The translations under genes and the position numbers were made by a program. Below, piece after piece: positions 8,618 to 14,368 of a DNA stretch of 14,368 bases (its first letter is position 1; every line of letters starts with the position of its first letter). The notes beneath the pieces are model-generated. The model was given only the letters and a program-made list of their open reading frames with translations. It was not told the DNA's origin and ran no database searches. Source of the DNA: CAYLUN01 sp964386865 (GTDB lineage: Bacteria > Verrucomicrobiota > Kiritimatiellia > RFP12 > UBA1067); NCBI GenBank assembly GCA_964386865.1, contig CAYLUN010000121.1:1-14368 (forward strand). The letters are read 5' to 3'.

Positions 8618-11002
8618 CTACTTGAGCGGCACGCGCAGGATGGTGACAGAGTTGCCGGGGAAGGCGTGCGTGAACGCGGGCGCCACGCCGAGCGTGAAGG
8701 CGGCCGGCGCGATCTTGTCGGGCTGGTCGAGCGAGTTCTCGTCCATCGCGTCGGCCGAGGTCAGCACCCAGCCCTTGGCGTTCTTGGCGACTTCCTTCAC
8801 GCCGTTCAGCCGGATGTCGGCCGCTCGCTCGGTGGCGGCGGTGTTGACAACCTTCAGAACCACTTCCTTGCCGTCGGGCGAGAGCGCCGACGACGCGTAG
8901 AGCGCCTTTGTCGGCTTGGCCTGCACGTCGTGGATCAGCTTGCCGTCCAGGAAGCACTTGACGTTCCCGCCCTTGAGTTCGACCTTGATGTCGTACCAGC
9001 GGCCGGCCTCGATCTTGCCGTCCACGCTTGCCTCGTCGCCCTCAACGCCGGGAATCTCGAGGCCGTGGCGCTTGTTGCCCCAGCCGCCGAGGTTCCACCA
9101 CGACTTCTGGCCTTCCTTGTCCACGCCGACCAGAATCAGAAAGCCCTCCTGCCCGCCGGTTTTGCGCGCCTTGAGCGTGTAGGTGTAGTCGCGCCACGTC
9201 TTGTCGCCGACCACGGCCGTGATGTTTTCGTCGAGCGAGGACTGCTTGAGCGCGCCGCCTTCGGCCTTCCACGCGCCGCCCTTGGTCTTCCAGCCCTTGG
9301 TGCCTTCGGCGAAGTCGCACGCGTAGAGCACCTCGTCGCCGCGCGTGACCTTGATGTCTTTGAACTCAGCCTGCGTGAACCAGGTGCCCACGCCGACCAT
9401 GCCGCTCTGAACCGGCGGCTCGGCGGGCGCGGAGTCGACGGCGCACGGCAGCACGGTGCCGCCGCGGTGCTCGGAAAAGAGCTTCTGCACGTAGTAGGAC
9501 GGGATGCCATAGGCACGCGAGCTGTCGAAGACGATCAGGTCGGGGTTCCAGCGCCGGTGGTTGGCGTGCACAAAGAGCGGCGCGTACGAGGCCATCACGA
9601 CCACGTCGGAGTTGCGCTCCATCCCGGTCATGAAGGCCGCCTCGCCCACCGCGCCGCGCAGGCTGCCTTCGCCCGTGCCCTGCGTCACCGCGTACTCGCC
9701 CACGAACACCTTGTGCCCGGCGCGGTCATAGCTGTCGTACTTGCCGGCCTGGGCGATGAAGAACTCGGGGTTGCTGTAGTAGTGCTCGTCCACGATGTCC
9801 AGCGGGCGGCTCTTGGGCACGCCTCCCGCCCAGTGGTTCGCGATCAGGCGGACGTTCGGATACTTGGCTTTGACCGCGTCGTGGAAGAGCGCGTAACGCT
9901 CGTTGTAGGCCGGGCCGCCGTTCTCGTTGCCGATCTCCAGCATCTTCATGTTGAAGGGCGCCGGATGGCCGGCCTTGGCGCGCACCGCGCCCCACGTGCT
10001 GTCGGCGGGGCCGTTGGCGTACTCGAGGGCGTCCAGCGCGTCCTGCACGTACTCGCCCATCTTCTCCAGCGGCACGTTCTCGCGGTGGGACATGCCGACG
10101 TTGATGCAGAACATCGGCTCCGCGCCGATGTCCTCGCTCAGCTGAAGGTACTCGTGGTAGCCGATGCCGTGCGTGGCGGTGTAGCCCCAGAGATTGTACT
10201 GGGAGCGGCGCTCGAAGATGTCGCCGATCGTCTCCTTCCAGCGGTAGGCCTCCTTCATCGTGTTACCTTCGACCCAGCAGCCGCCGGGGAAGCGCATGAA
10301 GGCCGGCTTGAGGTCGGCCAGCATCTTCGCCACGTCCGGGCGGAAGCCGTGGCCCTTCCACGTCTCCTGCGGGAAGAGCGAGACCCCGTCGAGCCAGAAG
10401 GTGCCGGCCTTCTCCGTGCTGATCACCAGCCGCGCCTTGGGGTCGGTCGTGTCAGCCTTGAGGGTGAGCGCATAGGTCTGCCAGTCGGCCGTTAGCGCCT
10501 TCATGCGCTCCGTGGCATAGACCACGCTATCGGCGCTCTCGAGCGTCACCGTGAGCGGGCCTTTGAACGCGCCGTCTGAGCGGGCGCGGAGCGAGAGGCT
10601 GTATTTCGCGCCCTTCGCCACCGCCATGCCCCAGTAGCCGCCGTTGGCGACACCCGCGCGGGCGACGCCCGGATCCTGGACCGCGACCTTCAGCGACCGC
10701 GGGTTCTTGGCGCTCAGCGGCTTCTCGGCGTCGACCGTCACCTCGATCTTCACGTCGCCGCTGCCGACGGCCGTCCAGTAATCCGGTTTGTCGCTGTCCT
10801 CGAACGAACGGTTGCGCACGAGCTCCGCGTAGATGCCGCCGTCGGTCGAGAGGTTGATATCCTCGAAGAAGATGCCCCACAGCAGCGGGCTCACCTTCGC
10901 GCCGGGCTTGTCAACGCTCACTGCGATCGAGCTGTCGGCCGCCAGTAGACCGTTGCACACACATACGGCAGCAACCGCAACGCATACCATCGACTGTTTC
11001 AT
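8618..11002 (-). CDS. secreted GH51 alpha-L-arabinofuranosidase with inserted binding domains
   Basis: 794 aa. It should release terminal L-arabinofuranose from arabinan or arabinoxylan by a retaining mechanism. Residues 1-22 form a signal peptide (Lys2, hydrophobic core, end near LLAA), so it works outside the cytoplasm. The GH51 start is LLWGIFFEDINLSTDGG (40-56) and LVRNRSFE (61-68). Residues about 72-215 look like an inserted CBM4/9-type beta-sandwich. The catalytic barrel has MRFPGGCWVEG (236-246), the acid/base Glu360 in IGNEN and the probable nucleophile Glu436 in VFVGEYA. Residues about 536-692 form a second insert resembling a laminin-G/DUF1080-type sandwich, before the GH51 C-terminal beta-domain up to 794. 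The start at 11002 has GGAGAGGG 5 nt upstream and gives a clean signal peptide; an in-frame ATG at 11050 would disturb it. Last gene of the arabinose operon. Confidence 0.9.
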   Translation of the reverse strand: MKQSMVCVAVAAVCVCNGLLAADSSIAVSVDKPGAKVSPLLWGIFFEDINLSTDGGIYAELVRNRSFEDSDKPDYWTAVGSGDVKIEVTVDAEKPLSAKNPRSLKVAVQDPGVARAGVANGGYWGMAVAKGAKYSLSLRARSDGAFKGPLTVTLESADSVVYATERMKALTADWQTYALTLKADTTDPKARLVISTEKAGTFWLDGVSLFPQETWKGHGFRPDVAKMLADLKPAFMRFPGGCWVEGNTMKEAYRWKETIGDIFERRSQYNLWGYTATHGIGYHEYLQLSEDIGAEPMFCINVGMSHRENVPLEKMGEYVQDALDALEYANGPADSTWGAVRAKAGHPAPFNMKMLEIGNENGGPAYNERYALFHDAVKAKYPNVRLIANHWAGGVPKSRPLDIVDEHYYSNPEFFIAQAGKYDSYDRAGHKVFVGEYAVTQGTGEGSLRGAVGEAAFMTGMERNSDVVVMASYAPLFVHANHRRWNPDLIVFDSSRAYGIPSYYVQKLFSEHRGGTVLPCAVDSAPAEPPVQSGMVGVGTWFTQAEFKDIKVTRGDEVLYACDFAEGTKGWKTKGGAWKAEGGALKQSSLDENITAVVGDKTWRDYTYTLKARKTGGQEGFLILVGVDKEGQKSWWNLGGWGNKRHGLEIPGVEGDEASVDGKIEAGRWYDIKVELKGGNVKCFLDGKLIHDVQAKPTKALYASSALSPDGKEVVLKVVNTAATERAADIRLNGVKEVAKNAKGWVLTSADAMDENSLDQPDKIAPAAFTLGVAPAFTHAFPGNSVTILRVPLK

Positions 11003-11017
11003 AGAGACCCTCTCCGC

Positions 11018-11082
11018 ATGTTGTACCGGCTTCAGCCGGCAACGCTGCACGGACGAACCTCCGCCTGAAGGCGGTACAACAT
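11018..11082. repeat. palindromic element with two hairpins, in the 5' leader of the arabinofuranosidase gene
   Basis: Two 22-nt arms (11018-11039 and 11061-11082) are inverted copies with 20 of 22 positions matching. The outer 8 bp ATGTTGTA/TACAACAT form a stem. Each arm also contains its own hairpin: CCGGC-TTCA-GCCGG (11026-11039) and CCGCC-TGAA-GGCGG (11061-11074). Their loops TTCA and TGAA are complementary. The two differences between arms leave each hairpin perfectly paired, a sign that structure is kept. The spacer is 21 nt. The element ends 15 bp upstream of the gene's ATG, just before its ribosome site. The remaining spacer, 11083-11128, shows nothing recognisable. Confidence 0.8.
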
Positions 11083-11128
11083 GCCATTACCCACACTCAC
11101 ACACGCAATGTCCAACATTCAATCCTAA

Positions 11129-12613
11129 TTACGCGAACGGGTTTTCGCCCGGGTAGCGCACGCCCTCAGGCAGCGGCGTGCTGACGTCCTCGACGCCCAG
11201 CAGCTTGACCGCCTCGAAGAGCGCCTGGCCCGCCTGGGCGAAGCCGAAGCCGCCGTGGTGCGGAAAGCGCTTGCCGATCAGCACGTGGCGGTAGAAGCGC
11301 GCGAAGTCGCGGATGCCCACGATGCCGATGCCGCCGAACGAGCACGGGTTGATGTCGAGGAACTCGCCCTCGGCGATGTAGCTGACCAGCTCGCCGTCGG
11401 CGTTGCCCTGCAGGCGGAACATGGTGGCCGGGCCGGGCTTGAGCTGCCCTTCCAGCGTGCCGCGCGTGATGTCCGGCGCCTGGCCGCCCTCCATCAGCCG
11501 GTTCATGATGAGCTGGAACTTCATCTCGCAGCTCTTCATGCACGAGCTGCACGTGTTGCCGCAGTGGAAGCCCATGAAGAGGTCCTTGGCCGGCACGCCC
11601 TTGAGGTTTTTGCCTTTGATCACGTCCGCGGGCACGGAGTTGTTGATGTCCAGCAGCGTGGCGGGCAGGCCCGTCGCGCACTGGAGCATGTACTCGGAGA
11701 GCGCGCCGTAGAGATCCACCTCGCACGCGACCGGGATGCCGCGTCCGGCGAGACGGCTGTTGATGAAGCACGGCACGAAGCCGAACTCGCTCTCGAAGGC
11801 TGGCCAGCACTTGTTGGCGAACACGCCGTACGACGACGCGCCGAGGTTCTTCTCGAAGAAGTTCATCAGCGTCAGCTCGTACTGCGCGAGGCGCGGCAGC
11901 AGGTCCGGCCACTTGCAGCAGCCCTTCAGCTCCTTGGCCATATCGGCAGCGATGGCCTTGATGCCCGCCTTGTCCGCCGCCGCCTTCTTGTACTCCACGA
12001 GCAGATCCAGCTCGGAGCTCTCCATGACCGTGACGCCCAGGTCGTAGAGCGGCTGGATCGGCGCGTTGCAGGCGAAGAAGTCGTGCGGGCGCGGGCCGAA
12101 GCCGAAAACCTTGAGGCTCGTCACGCCCACGACCACGCGGGCGATCGCGGCGAACTCGCCGATCTTCTGCGCGAGGTCTTTGGGCAGGCCCACGGGGTAC
12201 TGCGGGATGTAGACGTCGAGGCGGCGCAGGCCGATGTTGTACGAGCAGTTCAGCAGGCCACAGAGCGCGTCGCCGCGGTCGCTGGCGAGCACCGCCTTGT
12301 TCTCCTCGGCGGCGGCGCAGGCCATGCACGGCCCGGGAAACTCCTGCAGGAAGAGCGTCGTGGGGGCCTCGGGCCCGAAGTTGCCCAGGTAGGCGACCGC
12401 CGCGTTGCAGCCCGCCGCGACCAGCTCGTCGCAAGCCGCCAGCGCCTGCTCCTCGTTCTCGACGATCACCGTGGACGCCACGGCGTCCACCTTCTGCTTC
12501 TTCAGCTCGGCCATCAGCGCGGCCAGCCGCTTCTGAGTCAGCGACGCGGGAAAACAGTCCCGCGAGACGCCGACGATTCCGATTTTGATTTCAGGGATGT
12601 TGATCAGTTTCAT
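11129..12613 (-). CDS. L-fucose/L-arabinose isomerase family protein, probable L-arabinose isomerase
   Basis: 494 aa, cytoplasmic. It belongs to the FucI/AraA ketol-isomerase superfamily and looks more like FucI than E. coli AraA in its C-terminal domain (TRGTLEGQLKPGPATMFRL, 383-401; YIAEGEFLD, 412-420). Likely metal and catalytic residues are Glu298 in ACEVDLYGALSEY, Asp322 in LLDIN, His350 in MGFHCGNT and His452/453 in KRFPHHGG. Between araD and a GH51 arabinofuranosidase, converting L-arabinose to L-ribulose is the obvious role, filling the araA slot; L-fucose or another aldose cannot be excluded. The protein has about 19 Cys, with a C-x3-C-x2-C-x3-C run (351, 355, 358, 362) directly after His350. 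The start at 12613 has AAGGAG 4 nt upstream. The stop is 127 nt before the next gene, a gap occupied by a palindromic element. Confidence 0.82.
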   Translation of the reverse strand: MKLINIPEIKIGIVGVSRDCFPASLTQKRLAALMAELKKQKVDAVASTVIVENEEQALAACDELVAAGCNAAVAYLGNFGPEAPTTLFLQEFPGPCMACAAAEENKAVLASDRGDALCGLLNCSYNIGLRRLDVYIPQYPVGLPKDLAQKIGEFAAIARVVVGVTSLKVFGFGPRPHDFFACNAPIQPLYDLGVTVMESSELDLLVEYKKAAADKAGIKAIAADMAKELKGCCKWPDLLPRLAQYELTLMNFFEKNLGASSYGVFANKCWPAFESEFGFVPCFINSRLAGRGIPVACEVDLYGALSEYMLQCATGLPATLLDINNSVPADVIKGKNLKGVPAKDLFMGFHCGNTCSSCMKSCEMKFQLIMNRLMEGGQAPDITRGTLEGQLKPGPATMFRLQGNADGELVSYIAEGEFLDINPCSFGGIGIVGIRDFARFYRHVLIGKRFPHHGGFGFAQAGQALFEAVKLLGVEDVSTPLPEGVRYPGENPFA

Positions 12614-12637
12614 GTGTCTCCTTTGTAGACCTTTTTA

Positions 12638-12722
12638 GGCTGTAGGCTATAGGCTGTAGGCTGTAGGTTAAGAGGACTTCCGCCGCGGCATACACCTACA
12701 GCCTATAGCCTAAAGCCTACAG
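12638..12722. repeat. heptamer-repeat inverted pair between araD and the isomerase gene
   Basis: On the plus strand four tandem 7-mers GGCTGTA, GGCTATA, GGCTGTA, GGCTGTA run from 12638 to 12665. The opposite arm is TACAGCC, TATAGCC, TAAAGCC, TACAG from 12697 to 12722. In the best register 22 of 23 bases pair; other registers work too because of the 7-bp period. The 29-nt loop is 12668-12696. The right arm runs into the araD reading frame and supplies its stop codon. The left arm ends 13 bp upstream of the isomerase ribosome site. It is too short and irregular to be a CRISPR array. Confidence 0.8.
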
Positions 12723-13414
12723 TCTTTCTTCTGCCCGTAATACGCGCCGGGCCCATGCTTGCGTTCGTAGTGCTTGTCGAGAAGGTATGCGGGTAATGGC
12801 GCGACCTCCTGGCAGAGCGCGAAGGTCGTCGCGGCCATCCGCGCGACGGCCTCCAGGGCCACCGCGTTCTCCACCGCCTTCCGGGGGCTCGGGCCCCACG
12901 CGAACGGCCCGTGGCCCGCCGCCAGCACGCCGGGCACGGCGTCGGGGTCGAGGCCGAGGAAGCGCTCGGCGATCAGGCCGCCGATGCTGTGCTCGTAGCG
13001 GTCGCGCACCTCGTCTTCCGTCGGCAGGCGGGCCACCGGCACGGCGCCGTGAAAGTGGTCGGCGTGCGTCGTGCCGAGGCAGGGAATCTCGCGGCCCGCC
13101 TGCGCGAAGGCCGTCGCGTAGGCGCTGTGCGTGTGCACCACGCCGCCGACGTTGGGGAAGGCCTGGTAGAGGCGCACGTGCGTCGGCGTGTCGGACGAAG
13201 GCGCGAAATCGCCCTCGACCACGCGGCCGCCGAGGTCGGTGACCACCATCGTCTCCGGCGTCAGCCGGTCGTAGGCCACGCCGCTGGGCTTGATCACCAG
13301 CAGGCCGCGCGCGCGGTCGACGCCGCTCACGTTGCCCCACGTCAGCGTGACCAGCCCCTGCCGAACCAGCTCCAGGTTGGCCTCGCAGACCGTCTCTTTA
13401 AGTGCTTCAAGCAT
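12710..13414 (-). CDS. araD: L-ribulose-5-phosphate 4-epimerase
   Basis: 234 aa, class II aldolase/adducin fold, zinc-dependent. It converts L-ribulose-5-phosphate to D-xylulose-5-phosphate, the last step of the isomerase pathway for L-arabinose. Identity to E. coli AraD is evident along the whole length: LVTLTWGNVSGVDR (21-34), SSDTPTH (73-79), VVHTHSAYA (92-100), GTTHADHF (114-121), GHGPFAWG (167-174) and LLDKHYERKHG (211-221). Expected zinc ligands are His94, His96 and His168. Catalytic residues are Asp75, Asp119 and Tyr226. The E. coli protein ends at YYGQ; here six residues KKDCRL follow, of which CRL and the TAG stop are encoded by the adjacent heptamer repeat. The start at 13414 has GAGG 5 nt upstream. 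It follows araB by 87 bp. Confidence 0.96.
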   Translation of the reverse strand: MLEALKETVCEANLELVRQGLVTLTWGNVSGVDRARGLLVIKPSGVAYDRLTPETMVVTDLGGRVVEGDFAPSSDTPTHVRLYQAFPNVGGVVHTHSAYATAFAQAGREIPCLGTTHADHFHGAVPVARLPTEDEVRDRYEHSIGGLIAERFLGLDPDAVPGVLAAGHGPFAWGPSPRKAVENAVALEAVARMAATTFALCQEVAPLPAYLLDKHYERKHGPGAYYGQKKDCRL

Positions 13415-13501
13415 GCTTGCCTCGACGGGCGTCGACCGGAACCGACCGGGATCGACGCCTGTCGAATCCCGTCGTCACCTGTCGAGACCCGTCGCTCCTT
13501 T
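13415..13501. repeat. short repetitive spacer between araB and araD with a hairpin
   Basis: The spacer is built from variants of GTCGA, GACC and CCCGTCG. In the transcribed (minus) direction two adjacent units of about 20 nt resemble each other: CGACGGGTCTCGACAGGTGA then CGACGGGATTCGACAGGCGT. An interrupted hairpin spans 13447-13471: CGGGAT/ATCCCG outside, GAC/GTC inside, loop GCCT. It has no T tract and probably does not end transcription. The ribosome site for araD lies at its end. Confidence 0.5.
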
Positions 13502-14368
13502 TTACCGCTGCCGCTCCCGGATCGCGATCAGGTCTTTCATCACATTCGCCATGTTGCCGCCCCACGCGGCCGTGCCGAAGCCGTCGTGCACCTGCCGGTA
13601 CAGCCTGAAGATCTCGGCGTAGAGCGCGACGTTCGCGCGAATGGGCTGGTAGACCCGCTCGCGCACGCGGCAGACCTTGCTCTGCGCGGCCTCGATGTCC
13701 GCGAAGGCGCCAGCGGCAACCGCGCCGAAGAGCGCCGCGCCCAGCGCGCAGGTCTGATCGGACGCCGCGACCGCCATGGGCATGCCGAGGATGTCGGCGT
13801 AAACCTGCATCAGCAGGGGGTTCTTCACGGCAAGCCCGCCGCAGTTGATGACCTGGTCGACGGGCACGCCGTACTCGCGCACGCGGTCAACGATCATCTT
13901 GGCGCCGAAGGCCGTGGCCTCGATCAGCGCGCGGTAGATCTCGGGCGCCGTGGTGTGCAGCGTCTGGCCGAGCAGCAGGCCGGAGAGGCGCACGTCGGTC
14001 AGCACGCAGCGGTTGCCGTTGTTCCAGTCGAGCGCGAGCAGCCCGCTCGCGCCGGGCTTGAGCGCCGCCGCCGCCTCGTTGAGCGCGGCGAACTTCGCGT
14101 CCTGCGTCGCGCCGAACGAATCGGGCACGAGGTGGTTCACGAACCAGAGAAAGATGTCGCCCACGGCCGACTGCCCGGCCTCGATTCCGTAGTAACCGGC
14201 GATCACCGAGCCGTCCACGATGCCGCACACGCCGGGGATGTCCTTCAGCGGCTGGTCGTTCTTCGCGACCAGCAGGTCGCAGGTGCTGGTGCCGAGGATC
14301 TTCGCCAGCTTGCCGGTGGAGCAGCCCGCGCCGACCGCGCCCATGTGCGCGTCGAACGCGCCGACCGC
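13502..14368 (-). CDS. araB: L-ribulokinase, C-terminal half (5' end beyond window)
   Basis: The last 288 codons of an FGGY-family kinase; the E. coli enzyme is about 566 aa, so roughly half is missing beyond base 14368. It phosphorylates L-ribulose with ATP. The fragment matches AraB rather than xylulokinase or glycerol kinase: AVGAFDAHMGAVGAG at its start, GTSTCDLL, then DGSVIAGYYGIEAGQSAVGD, the FGGY C-terminal signature region NCGGLAVKNPLLMQVYADIL, and SDQTCALGAALFGAVAAG. The frame is open to the window edge and ends in TAA at 13504-13502. It is the first visible gene of the minus-strand arabinose operon; the operon promoter and any regulator or transporter must lie to the right. Confidence 0.94.
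   Translation of the reverse strand, partial: AVGAFDAHMGAVGAGCSTGKLAKILGTSTCDLLVAKNDQPLKDIPGVCGIVDGSVIAGYYGIEAGQSAVGDIFLWFVNHLVPDSFGATQDAKFAALNEAAAALKPGASGLLALDWNNGNRCVLTDVRLSGLLLGQTLHTTAPEIYRALIEATAFGAKMIVDRVREYGVPVDQVINCGGLAVKNPLLMQVYADILGMPMAVAASDQTCALGAALFGAVAAGAFADIEAAQSKVCRVRERVYQPIRANVALYAEIFRLYRQVHDGFGTAAWGGNMANVMKDLIAIRERQR

Noticed and set aside
8522..10495. Long plus-strand open frame opposite the arabinofuranosidase gene
   Set aside because: It begins in repeat DNA and gives a Val/His/Arg/Leu-rich translation without domains. The minus strand encodes a complete GH51 enzyme with signal peptide.
10911..11096. Small minus-strand open frame across the nested palindrome upstream of the arabinofuranosidase gene
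   Set aside because: It is formed by translating the palindromic repeat and has no ribosome site; such peptides are artefacts of the repeat.
11255..12628. Plus-strand open frame opposite the isomerase gene
   Set aside because: Shadow of codon bias; no motif, and the minus strand shows conserved isomerase active-site residues and a good ribosome site.
12638..12722. Possible CRISPR array in the heptamer repeat region
   Set aside because: The 7-bp units are contiguous without spacers and occur as an inverted pair; no cas gene is present.

Overview
The window is GC-rich DNA from a bacterial chromosome. Genes are closely packed, but several spacers hold elaborate palindromic repeats. No gene is a taxonomic marker. 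The mix of a secreted multidomain GH51 arabinofuranosidase, an AddAB-type recombination nuclease whose AddB lacks the iron-sulfur cysteines, and many three-way-junction repeats resembles the Planctomycetota-Verrucomicrobiota-Kiritimatiellota superphylum. That placement is an inference from general impression and was not tested.

Left part (1-1502, minus strand): a tRNA-Arg(ACG) cut by the window edge, preceded by an Old Yellow Enzyme-family flavin oxidoreductase with a C-terminal 4Fe-4S cysteine motif. A roughly 155-bp divergent promoter region separates it from a plus-strand operon.

Centre (1658-8198, plus strand): a tightly coupled three-gene operon. It encodes a YbaK/EbsC-type aminoacyl-tRNA deacylase, then an AddB-like nuclease subunit (start 2 nt after the previous stop), then an AddA/RecB-like helicase-nuclease (ATGA overlap). 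The two large proteins should form a double-strand-break end-resection complex.

Spacer (8199-8617): 419 bp with no gene between two convergent operons. It holds a simple hairpin, two cloverleaf elements with the same scaffold (one framed by 16-bp inverted repeats like a MITE), and a perfect 8-bp hairpin.

Right part (8618-14368, minus strand, read right to left): an L-arabinose utilisation operon of araB (ribulokinase, cut by the window edge), araD (L-ribulose-5-phosphate 4-epimerase), a FucI-like sugar isomerase in the place of araA, and a secreted GH51 alpha-L-arabinofuranosidase. The logic is release of arabinose from polysaccharide outside the cytoplasm, then isomerisation to ribulose, phosphorylation and epimerisation to xylulose-5-phosphate. 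No transporter or regulator lies in the window. Each spacer in this operon carries a different palindromic repeat, and one supplies the last codons and stop of araD.

I found no convincing new multi-gene defence or biosynthetic system. The most unusual content is the palindromic repeats and how they sit relative to the genes.
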